Under the pieces are notes generated by a model. That model was given only the letters and a program-made list of their open reading frames with translations, had not been told where the DNA came from and did no database searches. This document shows, piece by piece, positions 1 to 9,667 of a stretch of DNA of 64,000 bases. Both the position numbers and the translations under genes were made by a program. The stretch is taken from positions 4,277,001-4,341,000 of the forward strand of contig NZ_CP012673.1 in the NCBI RefSeq assembly GCF_002950945.1. Direction: 5' to 3'. Numbering within the stretch: the first letter of the stretch is position 1; each line of letters opens with the position of its first letter. The DNA comes from Sorangium cellulosum. Lineage in GTDB: Bacteria > Myxococcota_A > Polyangia > Polyangiales > Polyangiaceae.

Positions 1-1
1 C

Positions 2-430
2 GACGATCTCATCGACGTGCCGACGCTCGAGGAGCTCGCCCGCGAGCGGCCGGTGGTCGACGCGACCGCCGAGATCGACCGGCTGGCGCGCGCGCTGCTC
101 GCGCTGCCGGAGCGGCTCGGGTCGAAGCTCCGCGTGATCGAGCGGGCGGTGCTGCACCACGCGATCGAGAGCTGCGGCGGCAACAAGGCGGCCGCGGCCC
201 GGCTCATCGGCGTGGACCGGAAGATGCTAGAGCGGCGCTGGGACCGGCACACCGGCGAGGACCCGCCGAGCAGCAGCCGCCGGCTCGCGATGCCGCCCTC
301 GCCGCGGCTGCTCGGCGAGGAGCCGCCGAGCAGCCGGCGGATCTCGCCCGCGCCCGCGCCGCGTTACCTGAGCGAGGAGCCGCCGAGCAGCCGCCGCCTC
401 ACGATACCCTCGGACCCCGGCGACAGCTGA
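2..430 (+). CDS. C-terminal part of a Fis-type HTH regulator (5' truncated by window edge)
   Basis: The reading frame is open from the first bases of the window, so this is the 3' end of a longer gene; the first in-frame GTG (17) is probably internal. The visible part carries a Fis-type helix-turn-helix (around GGNKAAAARLIGVDRK), the DNA-binding end typical of sigma-54 activators and NtrC-like response regulators. The last third is a low-complexity tail with the motif EPPSSRR or a close variant three times, a repeat style common in myxobacterial regulators. The AAA+ and receiver domains, if present, lie outside the window, so the exact subclass cannot be told. The stop is TGA at 428-430, and 79 bp separate it from the convergent ugd gene. 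Confidence 0.8.
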   Translation, partial: DDLIDVPTLEELARERPVVDATAEIDRLARALLALPERLGSKLRVIERAVLHHAIESCGGNKAAAARLIGVDRKMLERRWDRHTGEDPPSSSRRLAMPPSPRLLGEEPPSSRRISPAPAPRYLSEEPPSSRRLTIPSDPGDS

Positions 431-509
431 GCGACGGCGGCGCGGCGGCCGAGCGACGGCGGCGCGGACGCCGAGCGGTATCCGCGCTGCCGTCTCTCGG
501 GCGCGTGCG

Positions 510-1811
510 CTACTTCCGGCCGATGCCGGTGTAGAGGAAGCCCATGCCGCGGAGCTCGTCGGGCTCCCAGACGTTGCGCCCGTCGAAGAGCGCCGGGGAG
601 CTCAGGATGCGCTTCAGCCGGTGGAAGTCGGGGCGACGGTACTCGTGCCACTCGGTCACGACGACGAGCGCGTCCGCGCCCTCGGCCGCGCCGTACATGC
701 CGTCGCTCAGGAGGATCCGGTTATTGTAGATGGCGCGCACGTTCGGCATCGCCTGCGGGTCGTGCGCCTGCACCGTGGCGCCCGCCTCGAGCAGCTCGTC
801 GATCAGCGTGAGCGCGGGCGCCTCGCGGATGTCGTCGGTCTGCGGCTTGAACGCGAGCCCCCAGACCGCGATCGTCTTCCCCTTCAGCGCGCCGTCGAAG
901 TGGGCGCGCACCTTGGCCGCGAGGACGCGCTTCTGCCGCGCGTTCACCCGCTCCGTCGCGCGGACGATCTCGAGGTCGTGCCCCACCGTGCCCGCGGTGT
1001 AGAGGATGGCCGAGAGGTCCTTCGGGAAACAGGAGCCGCCGAAGCCCGGGCCGGCGAAGAGGAACTTCGTGCCGATGCGCGGGTCGGCCCCGACGCCCTT
1101 GCGCACGAGCTCGATGTCGGCGCCGACCTTCTCCGCGAGCAGCGCGAGGTCGTTCATGAACGAGATGCGCGACGCGAGCAGGGCGTTCGCCGCGTACTTG
1201 GTGAGCTCGGCGGAGCGGGCGTCCATCAGCTGGATGCGGTCGCTCGCCCGGACGAACGGGTTGTAGAGGTGGCGCAGGATCTCGCGCGCCTTCGGGTCGT
1301 CCGAGCCGATGATCACGCGATCGGGCTTCATGAAGTCGTTCACCGCGTCGCCCTCCTTGAGGAACTCCGGGTTCGACGCGACGGCGAACGGCTGCGCGGT
1401 GTGCGCGGAGATGATCTGCCGGAGCCGGTCCGCCGTGCCGACGGGGACGGTGCTCTTCGTGGCGATCACCTTGAAATTATTCAGGTTCTTGCCGATCGTC
1501 TCGCCGACGGCCTCGACGGCGGAGAGGTCGGCGGAGCCGTCCTCGGCCTGGGGCGTGCCCACGGCGATGAAGACGATCTCGGCGTCGCGGATCGCGCCCG
1601 CGACGTCGGTGGAGAACCGCAACCTGCCGTCGCGGGCGTTCTTGGCGATGAGCACGTCGAGGCCGGGCTCGTAGATCGGCATCTCTCCGCGCTTCAGCAT
1701 CTCTATCTTGGCGGCGGACACGTCGACGCACGCGACGTCGTTCCCGAAGTCCGCGAACCCTGCGCCGGCAACGAGGCCGACATACCCTGTTCCCACGACG
1801 GCAAGCTGCAT
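510..1811 (-). CDS. ugd: UDP-glucose 6-dehydrogenase
   Basis: Converts UDP-glucose to UDP-glucuronate with two NAD+ in the cytosol, feeding exopolysaccharide and capsule synthesis. The 433-residue length is normal for bacterial Ugd. An N-terminal Rossmann motif (VVGTGYVGLV, residues 5-14) binds NAD. The catalytic cysteine sits in GGSCFPKD in the middle of the protein, and ATKSTVPVGT is the conserved substrate-loop lysine segment. The C-terminal UDP-binding half contains VWGLAFKPQTDDIREAP. Start is ATG at 1811. The gene stands alone between a convergent regulator end and an L,D-transpeptidase on the same strand 190 bp upstream. The assignment is firm at family level; the close relatives UDP-mannuronate and UDP-GlcNAc dehydrogenases are less likely given the near-standard Ugd motifs. 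Confidence 0.93.
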   Translation of the reverse strand: MQLAVVGTGYVGLVAGAGFADFGNDVACVDVSAAKIEMLKRGEMPIYEPGLDVLIAKNARDGRLRFSTDVAGAIRDAEIVFIAVGTPQAEDGSADLSAVEAVGETIGKNLNNFKVIATKSTVPVGTADRLRQIISAHTAQPFAVASNPEFLKEGDAVNDFMKPDRVIIGSDDPKAREILRHLYNPFVRASDRIQLMDARSAELTKYAANALLASRISFMNDLALLAEKVGADIELVRKGVGADPRIGTKFLFAGPGFGGSCFPKDLSAILYTAGTVGHDLEIVRATERVNARQKRVLAAKVRAHFDGALKGKTIAVWGLAFKPQTDDIREAPALTLIDELLEAGATVQAHDPQAMPNVRAIYNNRILLSDGMYGAAEGADALVVVTEWHEYRRPDFHRLKRILSSPALFDGRNVWEPDELRGMGFLYTGIGRK

Positions 1812-2002
1812 GGGCGGGACGCTACCACGACTCTGCTCTCATTCACGCGGCCAGTCGCGCGAAGTGTGGTCCTCGATCGATCTGTCCCGCTCCTCGGGAG
1901 TGCGCGCGCGGGGGGCCGGCCGCCCGCGCGCGCTCGCGCTCGCGCTTCCCCCGGCGGCGCGGGGAGCTGCCGGGCGCTTGACGCCGCGCGGCGTCCCGTG
2001 GA

Positions 2003-3688
2003 TCAGGGGTGCACGAACACCACGGTTCCGGTGAGCGAGCGCGCGGCGCCGTGCCAGCCCGGCGGGACGGCGGGCTCGGTCCAGAAGAACAGGCGGCGCG
2101 CGTCCTCCGGAGCGAGGTTGATGCAACCGTGGCTCTTCGGGCGGCCGAACTTGTCGTGCCAGTAGGCGCCGTGCAGCGCATACCCGTCCTCGAAGTACTG
2201 CACGTAGGGGACGTCGCGCAGCTCGAACTCCTCGCCCACCGCGTCGGAGTCCATGGTGATGGAGATGTACTTCGTGTGGATACGGAAGATGCCGCGCTTC
2301 GTCGCGGTGGTGGTCTCGTGGTCGCCGAGCCCCGCCTCGCCGCTCGAGATCAGCGTGGCATAGACGGGCTTCGTGCCCTCGTAGGCGACGAGGATCTGCT
2401 TCGTGAGGCTGACGTCGAGCCACTTCTCGCCGTTCTTCCCCCAGGCGGGCATCTTCTTGGCGGGATCGACGCGGCCGGCGTGGCGGTCGTCGATCCAGGC
2501 GCCGTCCTTCGTCTCGTAGTGGAGCTTGCCCCCGAAGAACTGCTGCTTTCCGGTCAGGGGCACGGCCGAGCGCCACTCGAGCTCTCCGTCGTCGACCAGC
2601 CTCTTGCCCTCGGTGCGCCACCGCTTGCCGCCGGGGCGGCGCACGAGGGCGAAGGGGAAGTCGATGTCCTTGCCGATCTCGACGCCGTGGAAGTCGGAGC
2701 CGCGGATGGGGCGGAAGCGATCGGCGGGGACGACCCGGAGATCGGTGGTGACGTTGTAGCGGCGGCCCTCGTGGAGGAAGGACTCGAGGAAGGCCATGCC
2801 GTTGCGCCGGGAGATCTCGTCGATCTTGACGGCGTCGTCGGTCTTGATGAGGCCGGACAGGTTGGGGGCGCGGCGGCCGTCGCGCAGGAACCAGGGGATG
2901 TCCGGGTCGGTGACGCGCTGCGCGAGCGCGTCGAGCGCGGGCGGCGCGGGGTGCTGGCTCCACTTGAGCCAGACGTCGAGGCCGTAGGTGGCGCCGCTCT
3001 CCTCGTCCTTGGCCCAGCGGTCGAGGTGCTTCTTGAGGCTCGGCTCGTGCCGCGCGAGGTCGTCCTCGGTCGGGATGCGCGCGTAGGCGGGGCCGCCGCG
3101 CGTCACGGTGCCGTACATGTACGGGAGCTTGTGGGTGATGTCGGGGCGGCGCGTCGCGGCGCGGACGATCTCGTGGTCGAGGTCGAGCGTGGCGTCGGCG
3201 CCGAGGCACACGTAGCCGAACGGCTTGATCTTGCGGAAGCCGCCGGGGCAGCCGTCCGTGCCGGCGGGCTCCGGATCCATCTCGACGACGGCGCCGGCGC
3301 GGAGGAAGCCGACGCGCTTCGCGCCGGCGCTGGGCCGGGCGTAGACGCGGGTGAGCATCGCGATGCTGGCGAGCCGCGGGCTGCCCTCGAGCGGCGGCGG
3401 CGGCACGTTGGCGACGCCGCCCAGCGTGACGAGCGGCGCGCTCGCGGGCTGGCCGGCCGGGGGCTCGTCCTCGGCCGGGGCAGGGGAGGAGGGCGAGGGG
3501 GCGCCGGAGGGGGAGAGGCCCTGGGCGGTGTCCTTCGCGCCGGCGCCGCCCTGGACCTCGACCGGGGAATCCGGGGCGCTGCCGCGCTCGCCGCAGCCCG
3601 GAAAGAGCGCGGCGAGGGCGAGCAGCGCGAACGCAGGGCGGCTCGCCGCGGGCGTGGCTCGAGCGCGCGTTCGGTGCAGCGTGGGCAT
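2003..3688 (-). CDS. L,D-transpeptidase (YkuD domain) lipoprotein
   Basis: Predicted outer-envelope lipoprotein that crosslinks peptidoglycan (3-3 links) or attaches proteins to it. I chose ATG 3688 because it opens a signal peptide with the lipobox FPGC, after which comes a Ser/Pro-rich linker. A longer frame runs to 3895 but its extra residues look random. The YkuD active site is near the C-terminus: a His about 15 residues before SHGCIN, with the nucleophilic Cys in that motif (around residues 515-535). The large middle part has no domain I can name, though an SH3-like region may follow the linker. At about 560 residues it is longer than minimal YkuD enzymes. Upstream lie 288 bp of non-coding sequence before the next same-strand gene. 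Confidence 0.88.
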   Translation of the reverse strand: MPTLHRTRARATPAASRPAFALLALAALFPGCGERGSAPDSPVEVQGGAGAKDTAQGLSPSGAPSPSSPAPAEDEPPAGQPASAPLVTLGGVANVPPPPLEGSPRLASIAMLTRVYARPSAGAKRVGFLRAGAVVEMDPEPAGTDGCPGGFRKIKPFGYVCLGADATLDLDHEIVRAATRRPDITHKLPYMYGTVTRGGPAYARIPTEDDLARHEPSLKKHLDRWAKDEESGATYGLDVWLKWSQHPAPPALDALAQRVTDPDIPWFLRDGRRAPNLSGLIKTDDAVKIDEISRRNGMAFLESFLHEGRRYNVTTDLRVVPADRFRPIRGSDFHGVEIGKDIDFPFALVRRPGGKRWRTEGKRLVDDGELEWRSAVPLTGKQQFFGGKLHYETKDGAWIDDRHAGRVDPAKKMPAWGKNGEKWLDVSLTKQILVAYEGTKPVYATLISSGEAGLGDHETTTATKRGIFRIHTKYISITMDSDAVGEEFELRDVPYVQYFEDGYALHGAYWHDKFGRPKSHGCINLAPEDARRLFFWTEPAVPPGWHGAARSLTGTVVFVHP

Positions 3689-3976
3689 GGCGGGGAGACG
3701 GTAATGCACGGCAGGGGGAGAGAGGCCAATTTTCGGCGGGCAGGACGGGCGAGGGGCGCGGCCCCCGCGATCGCACCTCGCGCCTCGCGCGACCGGGACG
3801 CTGGAGTCATGGACACACAACGGCGGGAGGCGACAGCCACCGATCAGGAGAGCGTCGCGGTCAGACGTCGTGTGAACCGACCACCACGACGCCATCCTTC
3901 AAGACCGATATCGCCGCCACGAAGCGTGCTTGTCGGAGCGGCCGCCAGGGAGCGCCGCCGCCCCGCCGCCGGGCCG

Positions 3977-4735
3977 CTACGTGCGCCCGAACCTGAGGAG
4001 CAGGCCTAGCCAGCCCCTCGCCAGGTAGAGGCCGTTGATCAGCACATAAATCCAGAAGAACACGTCGAGCCGGCCCGCGAGCGCGAAGGCCCAGATGTGG
4101 CTCGGATAATGGTTCAGGAAGCGGAGAAACAGGGTCACGAGCGCCGCGGCCCGGGCGGCGGGCGTCTGCGGCCGGCTCTCGGCGACGGTCTCGTAATAGG
4201 CAGAGACCGTCGTCTCCCTGCCGCTGATCTCCGGGCGGCGGACGAAGTTCGTCAGCGAGATCGCCGAGGCGATCACCGCGACCCCGACGACGCCGGCGAG
4301 CAGGAAGCGCGGGTCTTGGGCGGGCCAGAGGGCGGCGTCGAGCCCGAGGCCGCCGCCATAAAAGAAGCGCACAGAGAGCGCGCCGGAGAGGAGCACCGCC
4401 TTGAGCTCGTCCGTGAAGAAGTCGAAGAGGTGGCCCTCCTTCGACGCGAGCTGCTTGTGGCGCGCGAGCATCCCGTCGGCGCAGTCGAGCAGGTAACTCA
4501 GCTCGAGGACACCGATGGCGATCAGGCCGCCCGACGTCGTGGGCAGGGCGACGAGCAACGCCGCGGCGACAACGAACACGGCGAGGTTGAGCAACGTCAC
4601 CTGGTTCGGCGTGATCGCGGTCCGCGCGAAGAGCGCGACCACGCCGGCGGCGAGCGGGCGCATGACGTAGGTGTTGAAGAGCTGGTCGTGCTTCTTCCGC
4701 GTGGCCAGGTAGATCTGCTTCGCTTCGCCGAGCAT
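3977..4735 (-). CDS. CDP-alcohol phosphatidyltransferase family membrane protein
   Basis: Integral membrane enzyme that moves a phosphatidyl or phospho-alcohol group from a CDP-linked donor to an alcohol. The family signature D-G-x2-A-R-x8-G-x3-D-x3-D is intact: DGMLAR, eight residues, then GHLFDFFTD around residues 88-107. Several hydrophobic segments follow, as expected for the six-helix fold. At 252 residues it resembles the CDP-alcohol transferases used for inositol-phosphate or other unusual head groups rather than PgsA, which is encoded separately at 38646-39308. The substrate cannot be told from sequence. The start ATG at 4735 gives the conserved N-terminal stretch before the ITPNQVT membrane-entry motif that is typical of the family. 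Confidence 0.87.
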   Translation of the reverse strand: MLGEAKQIYLATRKKHDQLFNTYVMRPLAAGVVALFARTAITPNQVTLLNLAVFVVAAALLVALPTTSGGLIAIGVLELSYLLDCADGMLARHKQLASKEGHLFDFFTDELKAVLLSGALSVRFFYGGGLGLDAALWPAQDPRFLLAGVVGVAVIASAISLTNFVRRPEISGRETTVSAYYETVAESRPQTPAARAAALVTLFLRFLNHYPSHIWAFALAGRLDVFFWIYVLINGLYLARGWLGLLLRFGRT

Positions 4736-4824
4736 GCGGGGGGCATCCTAGTACAGCGCCCCTCCGATGCCCCCTCGCATCCGCCTGGCCGGCCGGCGGC
4801 GCCGCCGGAACGCCCGGGCGGCGC

Positions 4825-5514
4825 TCAGCCGCCGCGCTGCCGCTGCAGCTCGGCCTCGAGCTCGGCGATGCGGCGCTCCGCCGCCTTTGCCCTGACCTCG
4901 GCGGCTTCCTCCGCGGTCAGCACGAGGTCGCGACCCGCGGGGTCGCGGGCGAGCCGGAGCGCCACGGGCATCCCGTTGGACGCTGCGACCACCCAGTGCA
5001 GGCCGAGGACGTCGCACGCCGTGTGATCCGCCTCGACCTCGCGCTCGACCAGATCACCCTGGATCCGGTCCCACACCCGGAGCCGCTGCCCCTCGGGGGC
5101 GGCCGGATCGAAGCGGACGAGCTCGAGAACACCGAGCTCGTGGTAGCGGTCCAGCTTCTCGTCCCAGTCGGCCGTGTCGTCGTCGTGGTCGCTGACGATC
5201 TCGACCGCGAGCTCGGGCGCCCCACGCTCCCACGTCTTCCACGAACGGAATGTCGTGTCCGGCGTCCCGAGGCGCACGAAGGCGTCGGGGGCCAGGCACC
5301 GCCGCGGGTTCGAGGCGAGCCAGTACACGAACTGATCGCTGCCGATGGTGTGCCGGTCCGCAAAGGTCTTGAGCACGAGGTAGAGCAGCGTTCTCAGCTC
5401 GAGGTGGCGCTTGGTCTCGGGCACGGTGGCCTGTTCGGGGAAGTGCAGGGGCGAGGGCGCGCGGTGGTGTCGCCGCACCGCTGCCGGCTTTCCGGTGGCG
5501 AGCATCCTGACCAT
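4825..5514 (-). CDS. Uma2-family putative restriction endonuclease (PD-(D/E)XK fold)
   Basis: About 229 residues. The core carries the Uma2 pattern: an APDAFVRLG strand, then VEIVSDHDDD and DEKLDRYHELGV, which supply the acidic and lysine residues of a PD-(D/E)XK nuclease. The C-terminal 35 residues are a charged Ala/Glu/Arg coiled coil, common in this family. An upstream extension of the same frame to 5955 is Arg/Ala-rich and unconvincing, so I start at ATG 5514, just before the basic N-terminus. Uma2 proteins are numerous in cyanobacteria and myxobacteria; their biological role is unclear, and most copies are orphan genes like this one. It is divergent from the M36 protease gene, with 265 bp between them. 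Confidence 0.83.
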   Translation of the reverse strand: MVRMLATGKPAAVRRHHRAPSPLHFPEQATVPETKRHLELRTLLYLVLKTFADRHTIGSDQFVYWLASNPRRCLAPDAFVRLGTPDTTFRSWKTWERGAPELAVEIVSDHDDDTADWDEKLDRYHELGVLELVRFDPAAPEGQRLRVWDRIQGDLVEREVEADHTACDVLGLHWVVAASNGMPVALRLARDPAGRDLVLTAEEAAEVRAKAAERRIAELEAELQRQRGG

Positions 5515-5558
5515 CTTAGCGTCAGGCCCCGCCGGGGTCGACAGCGCGGCGCCGGCGC

Positions 5559-5602
5559 GCTGTCGGCGCTCTGTCCGCGCGCTGTCCGCACTCTGTCCGC
5601 GC
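5559..5602. repeat. short tandem repeats in the 5515-5779 divergent intergenic region
   Basis: About four imperfect 10-11 bp copies around the word CTGTCCGC lie between the Uma2 gene and the protease gene. The rest of this spacer shows nothing I can name apart from the GGAGA ribosome-binding site just upstream of ATG 5780. Confidence 0.5.
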
Positions 5603-5779
5603 CGCGCGCAGGCAGCGCGGGCGAGCCCATCTGATCGAGCCGGCCGAGCGGCTTCCCTCGCGCGATGAGAACGATTATCCAGGGACCTTCGCCTGCAAGG
5701 GCGGCAAGGCCGGTTCCCCCGGAGCCACATCGATCCGGCGGCATGACCGCTGTATTCAGTCACGCACGGAGAAGATCGG

Positions 5780-8700
5780 ATGAAGCGTTCCCTTCGCTGT
5801 CTCACGCTCTCGCTCGCGCTCCTCGCCGGCGCGCACGCGCACGCCGGCACCCGGCCCGACGCCAAGGCGACCCTGCGCGCGAAGGCGCCGGGCGCGCCGG
5901 CGGATCCGCTCGTCCGGGCCGGCGCGCTCGCCGCGCGCGCGGGCGGGATCGTCACGGCCGTCGACGAGCGGCGCGGCGTCCCGACCTTCCTCTGGGCGGC
6001 GCCCGGCGCGGCGCAGACGCTCGCCGCCGGGACGACCCCGGAGGCGGCCGCGCGGCGCTACCTGGACCGCTTCGCCGAGGCCTACGGCCTGCCCAGGGCC
6101 GCGCTGGCGACGGCCGAGGTGGTCCACGTCCACGACCTCGGCCAGGGGCCGATCATCGTGATCCTGCGCCAGCGCGTGGACGGCGCCGAGGTGTTCCAGA
6201 ACGACGTGAAGGTGCTGCTGCGGCAGAACCTCGACCTCGTCGCCATCTCCGGCAACCTGCACGCGGCCGCCGTGCCCGCGAAGCCCGCGGCGGGCACCCG
6301 CACGTTCCGCCTCGCGCCAGGGCACGCGCTCGTGCGGGCGCTCGAGGCGCTCTACGGCGTCCACGCGGGGCCGCGCGACGTGGTCGACACCCAGCGCGCC
6401 GCCGGCGACTACCGGGTCTTCGAGCTCGCGCCGGGGGGCGCGCTCGCGGCCGCGGACCTCCACCTCGTCGAGCCGGCGCGCGTCAAGAAGGTCTTTTTCC
6501 CGACGGCGGAGGCGCTGGTGCCGGCGTACTTCGTCGAGTTCATCTCGGGTCGGGCGACGTCTCGCGCTTCGGACGCGTACGAGTACGTGATCGCGGCGGA
6601 CGACGGCCGCGTGCTCCACCGGCGGGACCTCGTCGAGAGCGACGTGTTCACGTACCGCGTCTGGGCGGAGACCACCGGGAACGGCCGGCCGCTCGACGGG
6701 CCGCAGGCCGACTTCACGCCGCACCCGATCGGGACGCCGGACGGGTCCCAGCCGGAGTTCGTGCCGGCGCCGCTCGTCTCGATGGAGGGCTTCAACAAGA
6801 ACCCGGACGGCGCGGTCGATCCGTGGCTGCCCCGGAACGCGTCCCAGACCCTCGGCAACAACGTGGACGCCTACGCGGACCACCGGAGCCCCGACGGCTA
6901 CTCGAACGGCGACCTCCGGGCGACGACCACGTCGGAGAGGACGTTCGATCGCGTCTACGATCCGCTGCTCGAGCCGCTGTCGAGCGAGGAGCAGACGATG
7001 GCCTCGGTGACCCAGCTGTTCTACGTGAACAACTGGCTGCACGACTGGTACTACGACTCGGGCTTCGACGAGGCCGCCGGCAACGCCCAGCAGGACAACT
7101 TCGGGCGCGGCGGCCTCGGCGGCGATCCGATCCACGCCGAGGCGCAGGACGGCGCGCTGAACCCGGAGGGCAAGCGCAACAACGCGGACATGACCACCCT
7201 GTCCGATGGCGCCTCGCCGCGCATGCAGATGTACCTCTGGAATAGCCAGGACGTCCGGCGCTCGCTGACCATCGCGCCGGGCGGCGCGAGCCTGACCACC
7301 AACGTCGCGACGTTCGGCGCGTCGCACTTCAACGTGACGGGCGAGATCGTCCTCGTGGACGACGGGGAGGACGCGACGCCCGACGACGCGGTGGACGGCA
7401 CGCGCGACGGCTGCCAGGCGCCGCTCTACAACGTCGTCGGCAAGATCCTGCTCGTGGACCGGGGCAGCTGCACGTTCAAGCAGAAGGCGGTGAACGCCGA
7501 GGCCGCGGGCGCGATCGGCCTGCTGCTCGCCAACAACGCGGCCGGCGCCGCGCCCCCGCCGATGCCGAACGGCGCGCCCGAGGCGGCCGTGGTGAACATC
7601 CCGGTGCTCTCCATCCCCTTCGAGGAGGGGGCCACCCTGAAGACCGCGCTCCTGGAGGGGACGGTCACGGCCACGATGGAGCGCGACGCCGGCATCGTGC
7701 GCGACGGCACGATCGACAACACCATCATCGCCCATGAGTGGGGGCATTACATCCACCGGCGCCTGACCCGCTGCGGCACGGCGCAGTGCAGCGCGCAGAG
7801 CGAGGGGTGGGGCGACTTCGTCGCGCTGCACATGGCGATGCGCGAGGGGGACGACCTCGAGGGCACGTTCGCGCTGACGATCTACGCGGGCGAGGAGAAC
7901 GGGGACAGCGGCTACTTCGGTGGCCGGAGGTCGCCTTACACGGTCGACCTCGAGAAGAACGCGTTCACGTTCAGGCACGTCACCGACGGGGTGGAGCTCC
8001 CGGATCACCCGCAGCTCCCGAGCCCCGCGGTGGAGAACTCCGAGCAGCACAACGCCGGCGAGATCTGGGCGCTCATGCTGCTCGAGGGCTACGTCGCGCT
8101 GCTCACGCGGGAGGAGGGCGGGCAGCGCGTGTACACGTTCGAGGAGGCGCGGCGGCTCATGTCCGACCTCATCGTGGCGGGGATGAAGCTCGCGCCGATG
8201 GACGCGACCTACACGGAGCAGCGGGACGCGCTGCTCGCGGCGGCGGCCGCGCGGAGCGAGGCCGACATGCTGGCGCTCGCGGGCGGCTTCGCCCGGCGCG
8301 GGGCGGGGACGTGCGCCGTGTCGGCGCCGCGCGACTCGGAGGACTTCGCGGGCGTGGTGGAGGGCTTCGAGCTGAAGCCGTGGGCGGCCGCCTCGGTGGC
8401 GCAGGTGGGCGACGCCGCGAGCTCCTGCGACGAGGACGGCTTCCTCGACGGCGGCGAGCGCGGGGCCGTGACGTTCGAGGTGCGGAACGCCGGCCCCGTG
8501 CCGCTCGCGGGGGCCCAGGCGACGGTCACGTCGAGCAGCGCCCGCGTGACCTTCCCGGGCGGGGCGACGTTCCCGGTGCCGGAGGTCCCGCCGTTCGGCG
8601 CCGCGACCATCGTGGTCGACGTGAACGTGGACGACGCGGTGCAGGAGACGGAGACGGTGGAGCTCCGCGTGGAGATCGCCGCGCCGGAGGCGTGCGAGGC

Positions 8701-9667
8701 GACCGTCGCCGCGGTGGCGGGGGCGCGGCTGCACGTCGACGACGTGCCGGAGGCGTCCAGCGTCGATTCCGTCGAGAGCGAGGCGCCCGTGTGGGCGAAG
8801 GACGGCGTCGAGGCGGACGCGATCTGGTCGCGCGAGAAGACCGACCTGACGAACCACGCGTGGCGCGGCGTCGACTACCCGAGCCTCTCGGACACGCAGC
8901 TCGTGTCGCCGCCGCTTGCGGTCGGCGAGGGCGAGCCGCTCGTCCTCCAGTTCAACCACCGCTACTCGTTCGAGATCACGCCGGCGACGGACGACGCCGC
9001 GGCGATCCACTGGGACGGCGGGCTCATCGAGATCAGCGACGACGACGGGGCGACGTGGGAGGACATCGCCCTGCACACGGACGCCGGGTACACCGGTCCG
9101 ATCGGCAACACGGTCGATGAGCCGTCGGTCAATCCGCTCGCCGGGCGCCAGGGGTACATCGGCGCCAGTGAGGCCTGGCCGGCGCAGGAGCGGGTGACGC
9201 TCGATCTGGGCACGGCGTTCGCGGGGAAGACCGTGCGGGTCCGCTTCCGCATCGGCACCGACGCGTACACGGGCGATTTCGGCTGGGAAATCGACGACAT
9301 CGAGGTCCGCGGCATCACGAACACGCCGTTCGGCGCGCTCGTGCCCGACGAGGGCCGCTGCGGGGATACGCCGGGCGGCGAGGGAGGCGCTGGCGGCGCG
9401 GGCGGCGGGGCCGGTGGAGAAGGCGGTGAAGGCGGCGAGGGAGGCGCTGGCGGCGGCGAGGGAGGCGCTGGCGGCAGCGGGGGGGTCGACGTGCCGGCCG
9501 ACGGCCCCGGGCTGGTCGTGGACGACGACGGGTGCGGCTGCGAGGTCGCCGGCGGGGCGGCGGGGAGGACCGCGGGGCCGCTCGCGTCGGTGCTGGGCCT
9601 GGCCTTGGCTGGGCTGTGGGGGCGCCGGAGCCAGGGCCGGGGCCGGGACGGCAGGCGCTCGCGCTAG
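5780..9667 (+). CDS. Secreted M36 (fungalysin-type) metalloprotease with PA domain and MYXO-CTERM tail
   Basis: A 1295-residue secreted zinc protease. ATG 5780 follows GGAGA and opens a clean signal peptide ending in AHAHAG. Order of parts: an inhibitory propeptide (to about 330), the catalytic M36 domain with an inserted protease-associated (PA) domain around 520-620, the zinc motif HEWGH at 652-656 with the third ligand in SEGWGDF, and two beta-rich C-terminal modules (about 850-1190). A Gly/Ala/Glu linker leads to a terminal GCGC, hydrophobic helix and Arg-rich end, the layout of MYXO-CTERM sorting tails. The family motif is usually HEYTH; HEWGH is a variant that keeps both His and the Glu. 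Likely a surface-anchored or released digestive enzyme. Its TAG stop shares the palindrome CTAG with the stop of the convergent kinase. Confidence 0.9.
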   Translation: MKRSLRCLTLSLALLAGAHAHAGTRPDAKATLRAKAPGAPADPLVRAGALAARAGGIVTAVDERRGVPTFLWAAPGAAQTLAAGTTPEAAARRYLDRFAEAYGLPRAALATAEVVHVHDLGQGPIIVILRQRVDGAEVFQNDVKVLLRQNLDLVAISGNLHAAAVPAKPAAGTRTFRLAPGHALVRALEALYGVHAGPRDVVDTQRAAGDYRVFELAPGGALAAADLHLVEPARVKKVFFPTAEALVPAYFVEFISGRATSRASDAYEYVIAADDGRVLHRRDLVESDVFTYRVWAETTGNGRPLDGPQADFTPHPIGTPDGSQPEFVPAPLVSMEGFNKNPDGAVDPWLPRNASQTLGNNVDAYADHRSPDGYSNGDLRATTTSERTFDRVYDPLLEPLSSEEQTMASVTQLFYVNNWLHDWYYDSGFDEAAGNAQQDNFGRGGLGGDPIHAEAQDGALNPEGKRNNADMTTLSDGASPRMQMYLWNSQDVRRSLTIAPGGASLTTNVATFGASHFNVTGEIVLVDDGEDATPDDAVDGTRDGCQAPLYNVVGKILLVDRGSCTFKQKAVNAEAAGAIGLLLANNAAGAAPPPMPNGAPEAAVVNIPVLSIPFEEGATLKTALLEGTVTATMERDAGIVRDGTIDNTIIAHEWGHYIHRRLTRCGTAQCSAQSEGWGDFVALHMAMREGDDLEGTFALTIYAGEENGDSGYFGGRRSPYTVDLEKNAFTFRHVTDGVELPDHPQLPSPAVENSEQHNAGEIWALMLLEGYVALLTREEGGQRVYTFEEARRLMSDLIVAGMKLAPMDATYTEQRDALLAAAAARSEADMLALAGGFARRGAGTCAVSAPRDSEDFAGVVEGFELKPWAAASVAQVGDAASSCDEDGFLDGGERGAVTFEVRNAGPVPLAGAQATVTSSSARVTFPGGATFPVPEVPPFGAATIVVDVNVDDAVQETETVELRVEIAAPEACEATVAAVAGARLHVDDVPEASSVDSVESEAPVWAKDGVEADAIWSREKTDLTNHAWRGVDYPSLSDTQLVSPPLAVGEGEPLVLQFNHRYSFEITPATDDAAAIHWDGGLIEISDDDGATWEDIALHTDAGYTGPIGNTVDEPSVNPLAGRQGYIGASEAWPAQERVTLDLGTAFAGKTVRVRFRIGTDAYTGDFGWEIDDIEVRGITNTPFGALVPDEGRCGDTPGGEGGAGGAGGGAGGEGGEGGEGGAGGGEGGAGGSGGVDVPADGPGLVVDDDGCGCEVAGGAAGRTAGPLASVLGLALAGLWGRRSQGRGRDGRRSR

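Noticed and set aside
5756..9076. A 1106-codon minus-strand open frame across the M36 protease
   Set aside because: Antisense shadow of the protease with repetitive Arg/Val/His composition and no domain.
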